Shown piece by piece: positions 32,140 through 40,923 of a stretch of DNA of 48,954 bases (position 1 is its first letter; every line of letters begins with the position of its first letter). The position numbers and the translations under genes are program-made. The notes under the pieces are model-generated. The model made no database searches. It was not told the origin of the DNA and was given only the letters and a program-made list of their open reading frames with translations. This DNA comes from Bacteroidota bacterium (lineage in GTDB: Bacteria; Bacteroidota; Bacteroidia; AKYH767-A; OLB10): NCBI GenBank assembly GCA_024643795.1, contig JAHEMF010000017.1, positions 1 to 48,954 of the forward strand, given 5' to 3'.

Positions 32140-32613
32140 CTAATCATCGTCTGTATCAGCTCTTGCTGAGTCTGACTGCAATAATTCTGTGTGTCTTATC
32201 ATTCCGCCCTCTTTTCCGGTATGAACCATCGAAACTATAGTTGCGCTTTGAAATATGATGCAAATGATAAGTAACGGTTTTGAATATGAACTACTTGCTT
32301 TAAAAGCCGCAAGCGTTCCCAGTGAAATTGCCCCCGCAACAATAGATATCCACATCGATATTTCTGCTGATTCTTCATGTTCTTCAATGGCACTTTCATT
32401 TATTCCTATGCGGCCTTCCAGTTTATGCTCTGCTTCTTCTCCGGTAAGATATGCTCCTATTCCAAATAGTGCCGAAATAACCGCCACTACCATAGCTGCA
32501 TGCAATAAGTGGTCACTTTTATATATGAACCCTGCAAGAAGGAGACATAACCCGAATATAGAGCCTAAAATAGGGATATGGTTAATGAGTAGATGGAGGT
32601 ATGCCTGATCCAT
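32140..32613 (-). CDS. DUF2231-like four-helix membrane protein
   Basis: A 157-residue membrane protein with about four helices (8-28, 36-57, 84-104, 112-130). The opening LHLLINHIPILGSIFG, with H12 before a short loop, resembles the DUF2231 type of membrane protein that sits beside respiratory or haem genes in many Bacteroidota. A Glu-rich loop (GINESAIEEHEESAEI) lies between helices 2 and 3, and the C-terminus is acidic (DSARADTDDD). No cofactor motif is certain, although His residues at helix starts could bind haem. The gene is upstream of the coiled-coil gene by 24 bases. Confidence 0.6.
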   Translation of the reverse strand: MDQAYLHLLINHIPILGSIFGLCLLLAGFIYKSDHLLHAAMVVAVISALFGIGAYLTGEEAEHKLEGRIGINESAIEEHEESAEISMWISIVAGAISLGTLAAFKASSSYSKPLLIICIIFQSATIVSMVHTGKEGGMIRHTELLQSDSARADTDDD

Positions 32614-32756
32614 TGCTTCATGATAAAGTTAGGGTGAAATTACTTAAGAAGCAATTCGGCGAATATGACCTGCATCATTATTCACCAAAAAGATTGAGAT
32701 ATACTCAGGATTCAGAAATTATTTAAAGTGAGGTTGATAAAGAGAAATGCTAATAT

Positions 32757-32960
32757 TCAGTCTTCTTTATCTTTGATCTCCTTGGTGTCGTCAGATTTGC
32801 CACTACTGGCATTTTTGAATTCCTTGATCCCTTTTCCTAAGCCTTTTGCAAGTTCCGGGATGCGCTTTCCACCAAAAAATAAAAGCAGAACTACAATAAT
32901 GAGTATGATTTCCGGAGCTCCAAGCCCGCCAAGGAATCCTAATAAAATAGCGTTAAACAT
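32757..32960 (-). CDS. tatA: Sec-independent translocase protein TatA/TatE family
   Basis: A 67-residue protein with the TatA build: a short N-terminal hydrophobic helix ([15 protein letters not shown]), the FGG hinge, then the amphipathic helix [20 protein letters not shown] and a charged tail (KEIKDKED). It forms the pore-like assembly that exports folded proteins with twin-arginine signals; ActB in this window carries such a signal. A -7 element lies in the 45-base gap to the upstream EnvC-like gene. No tatC is present in the window. Confidence 0.95.
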   Translation of the reverse strand: MFNAILLGFLGGLGAPEIILIIVVLLLFFGGKRIPELAKGLGKGIKEFKNASSGKSDDTKEIKDKED

Positions 32961-32977
32961 GGTTTAATATTATAGAA

Positions 32978-32985
32978 CAAAGGTA
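32978..32985 (-). promoter_or_regulatory. -7 promoter element TACCTTTG of tatA
   Basis: Exact TAnnTTTG match on the minus strand, 17 bases before the tatA ATG and after the EnvC-like stop, so tatA can be transcribed on its own. Confidence 0.5.
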
Positions 32986-33005
32986 GAAAATAATTGAATA
33001 CGGGC

Positions 33006-34238
33006 TTAATTACGTGCCAGCCACTTGACAGGATCAAGCTTTGCTGTTCCTTTCCAAATCTCCAGGTGAACCTGACTTGATCCGTCATCAGGATCCGTAT
33101 ATACTCGTCCGATAGATTGCTTTACTGATACTTTATCGCCTTTCCTCACAAATACTGCTTCAAGGTTTGAGTATACTGTGAGGTATTCACCGTGGCGTAT
33201 AATAACAGCACTATTTGCACCTGGAATCGTGATAACGCCACTGACCTCCCCATCAAATACAGTTCTTACACTACTTCCTTTAGCAGTTCCTATATCTACT
33301 CCATTATTGCTTATCACTATACCTTTCAACTCTGGGTGCGGATGATCACCGAATGAACTTGTGATTCTTCCATTGGCAACAGGCCAGGGTAGGTTACCCA
33401 TATTACTTGCAAAACCGGCTGAAAGTTTTTTGGCTTCCGGAGTTAATGAGAATACGTTTTCGGAAGTAACATTTTTTGCACCTGCAGCAGCAGCCTTTTT
33501 CTTGGCTGCTTCAATTTCCTTTTTGATGAGGTCGGCAATTGCGTTATCCAATTTTTTCTTTGCCCGTTGTTTGTTTGCAAGGTCTGTTCTTAATTTCTTC
33601 TCCTGATCCTGCAGCTGTGCAATCAATTTATCTTTTTCTTTTCTCTCCTTATTCAGAGCTTCTTTTTCCTTTAATTGAGTATCCAGCAATGCCGTTTTCG
33701 AAACCTTCTGCGATTCAAGGTCCTGTTGTTTGTGTTCAAGAGCTGTTTGTGTACTGTCAAGCATGGCGGCCTGACGTTTTCTTCCATCACTATACTGTTG
33801 TAGATAGCGAAGTCTTTTCATCGCCTGGTTAAAATCAGTTGCAGCGAAAATGTACATAAGCCTTTGGTAGCTGTTCTGATTACGCTGAGCAAACAATATC
33901 ATTTGTTCATAGCTCTGCTTCAACTCCTTCATGGTATTCTCCAGCTCATGAATTTCACCAGAGGTTTCATTTATTTCACTATTGAGCCCGGCAACCTCTT
34001 TATTAATTGTTCTGATAAGCTCTTCCCGAAGTTCTATCTTTCTCTTCAATGATTTAACCTGTGCGGCGGCTGCCGATTTATCTTTCCTGGTCTCCTGAAG
34101 TTCTTTGTTGGTTTGACTTATCTCCCGCTGTAAAGCAGCACGTTTCTTCTCGAGTTCAGATTTGCTCTGAGCCCAACCATTGGTGAATAACAACATCAAA
34201 CCAATAAAAACTAAAAAATATTTACTGAACTTTGGCAT
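33006..34238 (-). CDS. EnvC-like murein hydrolase activator (degenerate LytM)
   Basis: A 410-residue periplasmic protein. A signal peptide (to about 24) is followed by a long coiled coil (25-250, KSELEKKRAALQREISQTNK and later) and a C-terminal LytM/M23 domain (about 285-405). The zinc-site residues of active M23 enzymes are replaced: the first HxGxD is NNGVD, the later YxHL is YSNL and the HxH is QVH, leaving a single possible ligand. This is the condition of E. coli EnvC, which activates amidases for septal splitting rather than cutting itself. The start overlaps the DUF4292 gene by 17 bases, so the two are co-translated. Confidence 0.88.
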   Translation of the reverse strand: MPKFSKYFLVFIGLMLLFTNGWAQSKSELEKKRAALQREISQTNKELQETRKDKSAAAAQVKSLKRKIELREELIRTINKEVAGLNSEINETSGEIHELENTMKELKQSYEQMILFAQRNQNSYQRLMYIFAATDFNQAMKRLRYLQQYSDGRKRQAAMLDSTQTALEHKQQDLESQKVSKTALLDTQLKEKEALNKERKEKDKLIAQLQDQEKKLRTDLANKQRAKKKLDNAIADLIKKEIEAAKKKAAAAGAKNVTSENVFSLTPEAKKLSAGFASNMGNLPWPVANGRITSSFGDHPHPELKGIVISNNGVDIGTAKGSSVRTVFDGEVSGVITIPGANSAVIIRHGEYLTVYSNLEAVFVRKGDKVSVKQSIGRVYTDPDDGSSQVHLEIWKGTAKLDPVKWLARN

Positions 34239-35049
34239 AGTTCTCCGGTATACTGAACGGATAAGAAAGTGATTCGTTGATATTAAGTTTTGAGAATTGC
34301 AAATTTATGACCATTGTATCATTAGCAATGATTTGTGTTTTTGACTTATAAGGGAAAAGCCCTCCGTCAGTTGTTCTAAAGTCGCTATATTCAGTCAATA
34401 ACTTTTTAGCAGCTTTTTTATCATCAATGCTCAGCATGATTATTTTGTATGATTCATCATCGATCCAAATGTCTTGTATAATAGGCTTTGAAGGATCTTC
34501 TTCTTCCAATGATCTTAACAACTTATTCTTACTGAGCGTACTCAATATATAATATTTATCATCTATATAAGCCGAATTAAACTTGTTCTTTTTATAAGAA
34601 AAAATGTTTCCGGTTAAGATGCCTTGCATCACGTCATAATCTATATTGAGATTATAAAGATCATTAAGGTATTTATAATCTGAAGAGCTATACCGTTTAT
34701 TAAGGCGATCCATGAATTGAATTGAATCTCTTGTAGCAATAATCCGGGCAACTTCTATTCCAAGTAGTGGGCTTATGGAAATCCATATCACACTATCACT
34801 TTGCATCCTTAAGCTGATGTTAAAATTCGTTTTATTACCCCCTATATTAGTCTCAACGGACGCCCTTCCGCTTGCGGTTTTAATTTTGAAAGTGTTTTGA
34901 ATTATCAGGTTCTCCAGGACACCAGCTTCCTTTTCTTCAAGTTTTTTATTGTCCTTGATCTTAGGATATTCAGCTACCCGGGTATTCTTGCAAGCGAATA
35001 AAGTGATCAGCAATGCAAAAACAGAAATAAGCCTTAAATTGTAGTTCAA
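34222..35049 (-). CDS. DUF4292 lipoprotein (LolB-like)
   Basis: A 275-residue lipoprotein with a signal peptide ending at C20 (LFAC). The remainder is a DUF4292 domain, a beta-rich half-barrel recalling LolA/LolB lipid carriers; recognisable segments are RMQSDSVIWISISPLLGIEVAR and KYYILSTLSKNKLLRSLEE. Family members are common in Bacteroidota beside EnvC-like and TPR genes. A role in outer-membrane lipoprotein or glycolipid transfer is inferred from the fold and is not proven. It follows the TPR gene by 11 bases and overlaps the EnvC-like gene by 17 bases. Confidence 0.8.
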   Translation of the reverse strand: MNYNLRLISVFALLITLFACKNTRVAEYPKIKDNKKLEEKEAGVLENLIIQNTFKIKTASGRASVETNIGGNKTNFNISLRMQSDSVIWISISPLLGIEVARIIATRDSIQFMDRLNKRYSSSDYKYLNDLYNLNIDYDVMQGILTGNIFSYKKNKFNSAYIDDKYYILSTLSKNKLLRSLEEEDPSKPIIQDIWIDDESYKIIMLSIDDKKAAKKLLTEYSDFRTTDGGLFPYKSKTQIIANDTMVINLQFSKLNINESLSYPFSIPENYAKVQ

Positions 35050-35060
35050 TTTTGAATTTA

Positions 35061-36833
35061 TTATTCGTAAAGCTTTTTATCTCTAATTTTTTGTTCAATG
35101 AATTCAGAAGCTTCTTCTGTTTTGGATGCGTTGATCCAGAACTCAACAGCTTTATCAGTATCCCCTAATTGAAAAAGTACATCTCCCATGTGCTCAAGGA
35201 TAGTGCCACTGCTTTCTCCGCCATGATCCAATGCTTTCTGAAGATATTGTTTCGCCTCTTCATACTTTCCCAATCTGTAAAGTATCCAGGCATAAGTATC
35301 TTCAAATGAAGCCTGCCCGGGCTGGATATCATTGGAGCGCTTTGACATCTCTTCAGCCTTTTCAAGCTTTTCACCTCTCAGTGATAGGTAGTAGCTATAG
35401 TTATTGAGCAGGAAAGGGTCATCGGGATTTATCTTCAATGCCTTTTCAAAATTCTTATCTGACTCAATATAATCTTTGAGCTCATTGTAACTATCTCCAA
35501 GGCTTGAATAAAACTGAAACAGCTGTGCGTCGTTATCCACCACCAATTTGCTTCCTGTTGTCAAAACCTTAATCGCTTCACTATGCCGGTCATTTTGCGC
35601 TAATGCTATTCCGTGGAACATATATACTAACGACTGCTCTGGATATAAGTCCAACGCTCTGGAAGTATACTCCAGCATTTCTTTATAATCGCCTAGTTGA
35701 GAGTAACAATAGAATAATTGTTGCCATACAGTGAAGTTTTTATCATCCAGCTGAATTGATTTCAGGTACTGGTCTTTGGCATCTGTATACTTTTCTGAGA
35801 TCACCAGGAAGTCTCCATAAATGGCTTGTGCAACCGCTTCCCCGGAATGTGTTTCAGCAAGTATTGAGCTGAGCTCTACAGCCTGCCCTAACATTTCCTG
35901 ACTAGATTCAACCAATGGCAAGTATGATGAAATGATCTTGATCTTAACATCTGAATCGAGCTCTATGCTTCCAAATGCAAGTTTAAGTTGCTCAAATGAT
36001 TTCTGCTTTTGATTGCCTGAGCGATAATATTCGGCAAGTGCAAGATAAACGTATGGGCTATCAGACCTTATAGCCTGCATCCTTTGAATGGCCTCATACG
36101 CCTTCTCCTGATCACCGGTGATCTGATACAACTCAACAAGCATTGAATAGTACTTCAGTTCAGCCGGGTTTTTAGCTATAAGCTTCTCAACCTCAATTGC
36201 AGCTTTATCGGTTTTCCCCAGCTTCAGGTAGAGCCGTTCTTTATCACTTATAAGATCCGGATTTATTCCGATTATTTGTTCAATTTGATCATACACTTTA
36301 ATGGTTTCATCATACTTACCATTGTAAAGTAATATAGCAGCATATTTAAAGGACAAGTCCAGATCATCGGGATGTTCTCTATGTAACCTTGATAGTAATT
36401 TTTCTGCTTCACTATTCTCACCAGATGAAACATAAAGTTCGCTAAGGAAAAGTTGATACCACAGATTATTTTTATCAAGTTCTGCAGCAGAGCGCGCGAA
36501 GAACAGCGCATCTTCAAGCTTATTCTGTTCACTTTTAATAAGTGCTATTTCATACATCGCGGCATGATTAGTTCCGTCAATACGAATACACTGTAAAAAC
36601 ATTTCTACAGACTTGTCTAAGTTTCCTGCAAGCTTTTCTTTTACTGCATTTACGTATAGGTATCTTAGATTGATAGTTTGTTCTTCTGTTAAATTCTTCG
36701 AATTTGACCCCGTTGAATTACTCACAGCAGGTTGGCTCAACTTTTCAGATGAACTACAGGATGCAAGAGTTATAATAATAGCTACTGCTAGTATCTTAAA
36801 AAAAGACAAAAATGTGATTTGATTATTATTCAC
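35061..36833 (-). CDS. TPR-repeat lipoprotein
   Basis: A 590-residue lipoprotein with signal peptide ending at C26 (LASC), then around twelve tetratricopeptide-like helix pairs from about 50 to 580. Typical units include DAKDQYLKSIQLDDKNFTVW and SDKNFEKALKINPDDPFLLN. Such proteins are protein-interaction scaffolds in the periplasm. The start is a GTG at 36833, the only start that keeps the signal peptide, three bases after the nucleotidyltransferase stop. It is followed by the DUF4292 and EnvC-like genes, so the three envelope proteins may act together at the cell wall. Confidence 0.83.
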   Translation of the reverse strand: MNNNQITFLSFFKILAVAIIITLASCSSSEKLSQPAVSNSTGSNSKNLTEEQTINLRYLYVNAVKEKLAGNLDKSVEMFLQCIRIDGTNHAAMYEIALIKSEQNKLEDALFFARSAAELDKNNLWYQLFLSELYVSSGENSEAEKLLSRLHREHPDDLDLSFKYAAILLYNGKYDETIKVYDQIEQIIGINPDLISDKERLYLKLGKTDKAAIEVEKLIAKNPAELKYYSMLVELYQITGDQEKAYEAIQRMQAIRSDSPYVYLALAEYYRSGNQKQKSFEQLKLAFGSIELDSDVKIKIISSYLPLVESSQEMLGQAVELSSILAETHSGEAVAQAIYGDFLVISEKYTDAKDQYLKSIQLDDKNFTVWQQLFYCYSQLGDYKEMLEYTSRALDLYPEQSLVYMFHGIALAQNDRHSEAIKVLTTGSKLVVDNDAQLFQFYSSLGDSYNELKDYIESDKNFEKALKINPDDPFLLNNYSYYLSLRGEKLEKAEEMSKRSNDIQPGQASFEDTYAWILYRLGKYEEAKQYLQKALDHGGESSGTILEHMGDVLFQLGDTDKAVEFWINASKTEEASEFIEQKIRDKKLYE

Positions 36834-36836
36834 CTG

Positions 36837-37844
36837 TTAATGCTCTGTAGTAAAATCACCAATACTTAATTCCCTTTTGTTTCCTGACAAGACAACATGG
36901 TTACCAATCATTGTATTGGTAAGACAAGCGTCGCTGATATTAGCATTTGTTTGTATGATTGAATTTGATATTCTGCAATCTTTTAAGACTGTGGACTCCC
37001 CTACAGAAACATGTGGCCCTATAACTGAATTTTCAATGACTACATTATCTCCAACATAACAAGGCTCAATAATAACAGAATTAATAATATTGGATTTAGC
37101 CGTATGGTTTTTTGCAGAATTTGGTTTTATTTCAAGTACTCTTTGGTTGGTGTTCACTGTTGCATCTTTATTGCCGCAGTCAAGCCATTCCGTTACGGTT
37201 GAACTCTTTAGTTTGAGTCCTTTATTCTTCATGTTTTCAAGAGCGTTAGTAATCTGATATTCACCTTTATCTTTGATGTCATTATCTATCAGATACTGGA
37301 GTTCCTGCTTGAGGTTCTCACCATCTTTAAAATAGTATATCCCAATTATAGCAAGGTCTGAAACAAAGGTTTGTGGTTTCTCAACAAAATCGGTTATGTT
37401 GCCACTGTCATCAAGCTTAACCACTCCGAACATTCTGGGGTCATCAATTTTGCTGGTCCAGATAATACCATCGCCTGATTCATTGGCTTTGATAGGTTCG
37501 GTTTTAAATAAAGTATCGGCAAAAGCTATAACCACGTTGCCAGTTAACGCCGGTTGAGCACACAGTATTGCATGAGCAGTTCCTAATGGCTCGTCTTGAT
37601 AGTGAATAGATCCGGAAGCTCCTTGTTTTTCTGCGATTTTGATTAGGCTTTGCTCAACTTCCGATCCAAATCGGCCAATGATAAAAGCGATTTCATCCAC
37701 AGGTTCATGGCACACTTTAATGATGTCCTCAACCAGATGCTCAACTATAGGTTTACCTGCAACTGGAATTAAAGGTTTTGGAATAGTGAGGGTGTGAGGC
37801 CTCATCCGTTTGCCCATTCCGGCCATCGGAACAATGATCTTCAT
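36837..37844 (-). CDS. NDP-sugar pyrophosphorylase with left-handed beta-helix tail
   Basis: A 335-residue cytoplasmic sugar-phosphate nucleotidyltransferase. The N-terminal domain opens with the nucleotide-binding signature MAGMGKRMRPHTLTIPKPLI and includes FADTLF (metal-binding aspartate) and EKPQTFVSDLAIIGIYYF. From about residue 250 the repeat pattern IINSVIIEPCYVGDNVVIEN and ENSVIGPHVSVGESTVLKDC marks a hexapeptide left-handed beta helix, as in GlmU-type or archaeal bifunctional enzymes. The substrate, probably glucose-1-phosphate or a related sugar-1-phosphate, cannot be fixed. It has a consensus promoter over which a symmetric site lies, and it heads the 37844-33006 operon. Confidence 0.88.
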   Translation of the reverse strand: MKIIVPMAGMGKRMRPHTLTIPKPLIPVAGKPIVEHLVEDIIKVCHEPVDEIAFIIGRFGSEVEQSLIKIAEKQGASGSIHYQDEPLGTAHAILCAQPALTGNVVIAFADTLFKTEPIKANESGDGIIWTSKIDDPRMFGVVKLDDSGNITDFVEKPQTFVSDLAIIGIYYFKDGENLKQELQYLIDNDIKDKGEYQITNALENMKNKGLKLKSSTVTEWLDCGNKDATVNTNQRVLEIKPNSAKNHTAKSNIINSVIIEPCYVGDNVVIENSVIGPHVSVGESTVLKDCRISNSIIQTNANISDACLTNTMIGNHVVLSGNKRELSIGDFTTEH

Positions 37845-37879
37845 AGCTTGGAAATAGTAATTTGATGAATTTAGCGCTG

Positions 37880-37909
37880 CAAAAGTAAGAAACCCATATG
37901 GATTATCAA
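37880..37909 (-). promoter_or_regulatory. consensus -33/-7 promoter of the nucleotidyltransferase operon
   Basis: TACTTTTG (37880-37887, exact TAnnTTTG) with TTG (37907-37909) 19 bases upstream, the best -33/-7 pair in the window. Start of transcription is about 30 bases before the ATG at 37844. Confidence 0.65.
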
Positions 37910-37922
37910 TATACTGATAATC
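37901..37922. promoter_or_regulatory. inverted repeat GATTATCA-N6-TGATAATC over the -33 element
   Basis: Perfect 8-base arms with six bases between. TCAATATA also repeats directly at 37906-37913 and 37921-37928, 15 bases apart. The site covers the -33 of the promoter and lies 7-28 bases beyond the dut stop codon, so it could also act as a weak terminator stem, although it lacks a T run on the minus strand. Confidence 0.5.
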
Positions 37923-37928
37923 AATATA

Positions 37929-38363
37929 TTATTTTGTTCCAGTGTGACCGAATCCGCCAGCGCCTCTGTCAGTTTCACCTAAAGTTTGAGCTTCTTCCCA
38001 TATTATAGTTTCATGGGCGGCGACAATCATTTGAGCAATTCTTTCACCGTTATCTATTTTAAAGGGTGAATCCGACAAATTGACAAGCAATACTTTTACT
38101 TCGCCCCTGTAATCTGCATCGATAGTTCCCGGCGAGTTTAATACAGTTATTCCATTCTTAAATGCCAACCCACTTCTAGGCCTGATCTGAGCTTCAAAAC
38201 CAGGAGTTAATTCTATGAACAAGCCCGTTGGTATTAAAGCTCTTTGCAAAGGTTCCAGCAAAACAGATTTATCCAGGTTTGCCCTGAGGTCTATCCCTGC
38301 TGCATTTGCAGAAGCATATTCTGGCAATGGATGTTTTGAATTATTGACAATCTTAACTTTCAT
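37929..38363 (-). CDS. dut: deoxyuridine triphosphatase (dUTPase)
   Basis: A 144-residue trimeric enzyme that hydrolyses dUTP to dUMP, keeping uracil out of DNA. The five dUTPase motifs appear in order: [41 protein letters not shown] and [10 protein letters not shown]. The start at 38363 gives the family N-terminus MKVKIVNNS and overlaps the flippase stop by 11 bases; an in-frame ATG at 38393 would add ten residues and a larger overlap. It is the last gene of the transcription unit running from 41343. Confidence 0.96.
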   Translation of the reverse strand: MKVKIVNNSKHPLPEYASANAAGIDLRANLDKSVLLEPLQRALIPTGLFIELTPGFEAQIRPRSGLAFKNGITVLNSPGTIDADYRGEVKVLLVNLSDSPFKIDNGERIAQMIVAAHETIIWEEAQTLGETDRGAGGFGHTGTK

Positions 38364-39852
38364 TTTCAATCCTAATCTCCTTAAGGTGATCAAACTTATA
38401 TACTAAGGCAACAAAGGTTAGAAGTATCATTGTATTTATCAACATTCGGGTTGCAAATCCGAAGGAGAAAGTCTGGTCAAGAAAAACTGATAATAAATAC
38501 ATCCCAACTGATATAAGAATGAATGCCAGCAGTTTTGCGGGTTGATAGTGGATGGGAAATTTAGTCTGCCCCAATATATATGACAATATCATCATGGCTC
38601 CGTAACATCCCAGAGTAGTCCATGCTGCCCCGGAATATCCAAAAACAGGGATCAGATAGTAGTTTCCTACCAGAGTAATAACTGCACCGGCTATAGCCAG
38701 ATAAGCACCATAAATTGTTTTCCCGGTGAGTTTATACCATATGCTCAGGTTAAAAAATATTCCTAAAAACATGTTAGCCAGCAGCAGCACTGGCACAATG
38801 TGTAATCCGGATCTGTATGATGGCCCAATGAAATATTTGAATATGTCTATGTATAGCATTACCAATAAAAATATCAATGAACATGTCAGAACAAAATATT
38901 TCATGACAACTGAATAGGTTTTAGCTGCATCATCTTTCCCATACATTGAGAAGAAGAATGGTTCTGCAGCATATCTATATGCCTGAACGAATAGTGTCAT
39001 CAAAATGGAAAGCTTATAACATGCGCCATATATTCCCAACTCATTCATTGCAATGACGGGATCAGGAATCAGGAATTTGATCATAACCCTGTCTAGTGTT
39101 TCGTTTATCATCCCGGCAAAACCGGCAATTAACAATGGCAAAGAATAAATGAGTATTTGCCTTAACAAGGGTGTACTGAAATGTCGGAATGAGAACCTGA
39201 ATTCGGGCAACAGGAACAACAAAGTAGTAATACTTGCTATCAGGTTTGCAATAAAAACATAGATCACTAAATTCTGAGGCCAATATATCTTACTTACTGT
39301 ATCGTGCATTGGCAGGTTTGAATGTGTTGCCCAATATGGGAGCACCAAAAAGAAAAACAGATTCAATAATATGTTTACTGAAATGTTCAGAACCTTTATC
39401 AAGGCAAACCTTTTTGCCCTCGATTCTTGCCGGAGTTTTGCAAAAGGCATTGAACTTAATGCATCAAATGCTATTACAAGCGCCATGATAATTATATACT
39501 CCGAATGACCATCATACCTGATGATGGAGGATATATCACTACTAAAATAGATCAATATAAATGTGAAGACAGATGTGCTGGCAATTAAAGCGGACATGAT
39601 AGTGCTGAATACTTTTTTACCATCATTTTCCTGATTCTGACTAAATCTAAAAAATGCCGTTTCCATTCCATAAGTATAGAGGATGATAAAAAAGGAAATG
39701 TAAGCGTATATCTCAGTTACAACTCCGTATTGTCCAGGCTGAGAAAAGATGTTGGTGTGAAGCGGGACCAGTAAATAATTTAAAAACCTGCCAATAATAC
39801 TACTCAGTCCGTAAACTACTGATTGACCTGCAAGTTTTTTTACTGCTTTCAA
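38353..39852 (-). CDS. polysaccharide (lipopolysaccharide) flippase, MOP superfamily
   Basis: A 499-residue inner-membrane protein with about 14 membrane helices in the layout of Wzx-type flippases. The Gly/Tyr-rich start ([19 protein letters not shown]) and the charged loop near residue 150 ([20 protein letters not shown]) are usual. It would move lipid-linked oligosaccharide across the membrane for surface polysaccharide or lipopolysaccharide. No glycosyltransferases are adjacent; the nearby NDP-sugar pyrophosphorylase is the only other sugar gene. The gene follows acylphosphatase by 26 bases and overlaps dut by 11 bases. Confidence 0.88.
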   Translation of the reverse strand: MKAVKKLAGQSVVYGLSSIIGRFLNYLLVPLHTNIFSQPGQYGVVTEIYAYISFFIILYTYGMETAFFRFSQNQENDGKKVFSTIMSALIASTSVFTFILIYFSSDISSIIRYDGHSEYIIIMALVIAFDALSSMPFAKLRQESRAKRFALIKVLNISVNILLNLFFFLVLPYWATHSNLPMHDTVSKIYWPQNLVIYVFIANLIASITTLLFLLPEFRFSFRHFSTPLLRQILIYSLPLLIAGFAGMINETLDRVMIKFLIPDPVIAMNELGIYGACYKLSILMTLFVQAYRYAAEPFFFSMYGKDDAAKTYSVVMKYFVLTCSLIFLLVMLYIDIFKYFIGPSYRSGLHIVPVLLLANMFLGIFFNLSIWYKLTGKTIYGAYLAIAGAVITLVGNYYLIPVFGYSGAAWTTLGCYGAMMILSYILGQTKFPIHYQPAKLLAFILISVGMYLLSVFLDQTFSFGFATRMLINTMILLTFVALVYKFDHLKEIRIENES

Positions 39853-39878
39853 TATTAAGTCTGATATTTATTAAAAAC

Positions 39879-40148
39879 TTAGTGTTGTATTACAAATGCC
39901 TGATAGCCGTGAGCTGTAATATCAATAAAATCAATTTTTTCTACTTTCGAATCAGGCGAACCAATATTACACCAATCTGTGAAAATACGAATTGCATCCA
40001 ATGACCCTTCAGCCTCAATATAAACAGTACCGTTAGGGTCATTCCTTACAATTCCTTTGATATTCAACTCATCTGCCTTCAGTTTAGTATGTTTTCTGAA
40101 AAACACCCCTTGTACACGTCCATATATCCTCATTGCTATTGATTTCAT
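39879..40148 (-). CDS. acyP: acylphosphatase
   Basis: An 89-residue cytoplasmic enzyme that hydrolyses acyl phosphates such as acetyl phosphate. The catalytic residues are visible: R18 in GRVQGVFFRKHT and N36 in VRNDPNGTVYIEAEG, at family positions. The length is exactly typical. Its ATG overlaps the enoyl-CoA hydratase stop by four bases (ATGA), so it is translationally coupled to it. Confidence 0.93.
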   Translation of the reverse strand: MKSIAMRIYGRVQGVFFRKHTKLKADELNIKGIVRNDPNGTVYIEAEGSLDAIRIFTDWCNIGSPDSKVEKIDFIDITAHGYQAFVIQH

Positions 40149-40921
40149 TCACCTTTGAATTGCGGCTTTCTCTTTTCCATAAAAGCTGTAGCACCTTCAA
40201 TGAAATCTTTTGTTACAAAGCATTTGCCAAATTCATCTATTTCTTTTGTAAATCCATTCTGAGATGTAAGGCCTGAATTCACAGCCTTAATAATTGAGGA
40301 GATTGCAAGAGGGGCTTGCATGCTGATTTTGTTTGCTATTTCAACGCATTTGTCAATCAGTTCATTGGGTTCAGTAACATAATTTACAAGTCCCAATTCC
40401 AGTGCTTGATTGGATCCGATCATATCGGTAGTCATTAATAACTCAAGTGCCTTGGTTGGTCCAATTAATCTGGGAAGTCGCTGAGTGCCCCCATAACCGG
40501 GTATCAAGCCCAGTTTCACTTCAGGCTGTCCGAATTTTGCATTAGTTGCTGCTATTCTTAAATGACATGCCATTGCCAACTCACATCCACCGCCAAGGGC
40601 AAACCCATTTATGCCTGCGATAACAGGCTTTGAAAGTTGTTCAATTTTGTTGAAGACCAACTGCCCATCCATGGCAAGCTTAGCGCCTCCCTTTTCATCC
40701 AGGTCTTTGAATTCTGAGATGTCGGCACCTGCGACAAATGATTTTTCGCCAGAACCTGTCAATATAATGGCTCTTACATCCGTGTCGGCTTCCGCCGTGG
40801 TAATGGCAAGTCCTATCTCCTGAATTGTTGCTTTATTTAGTGCATTTAATTTATCAGGTCTGTTGATAGTGATTATAACGTGACCACCTGATTTTTTATA
40901 AAGTAGATTTTGAAACTCCAT
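40145..40921 (-). CDS. enoyl-CoA hydratase/isomerase (crotonase family)
   Basis: A 258-residue cytoplasmic crotonase. The oxyanion region is GADISEFKDL near 65-74 and the catalytic glutamates are E114 in GGGCELAMA and E134 in GQPEVKLGLI, the two residues needed for hydration of 2-enoyl-CoA. Close to the standard length for short-chain (crotonyl-CoA type) enzymes. It follows the B12-binding domain gene by two bases and overlaps acylphosphatase by four. The specific acyl-CoA is not fixed; fatty acid or branched-chain amino acid breakdown is likely. Confidence 0.93.
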   Translation of the reverse strand: MEFQNLLYKKSGGHVIITINRPDKLNALNKATIQEIGLAITTAEADTDVRAIILTGSGEKSFVAGADISEFKDLDEKGGAKLAMDGQLVFNKIEQLSKPVIAGINGFALGGGCELAMACHLRIAATNAKFGQPEVKLGLIPGYGGTQRLPRLIGPTKALELLMTTDMIGSNQALELGLVNYVTEPNELIDKCVEIANKISMQAPLAISSIIKAVNSGLTSQNGFTKEIDEFGKCFVTKDFIEGATAFMEKRKPQFKGE

Positions 40922-40923
40922 GT

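Noticed and set aside
32614-32756. 143-base gap after tatA, checked for a small gene or terminator
   Set aside because: Only 4-5 base inverted pairs and no reading frame of note.
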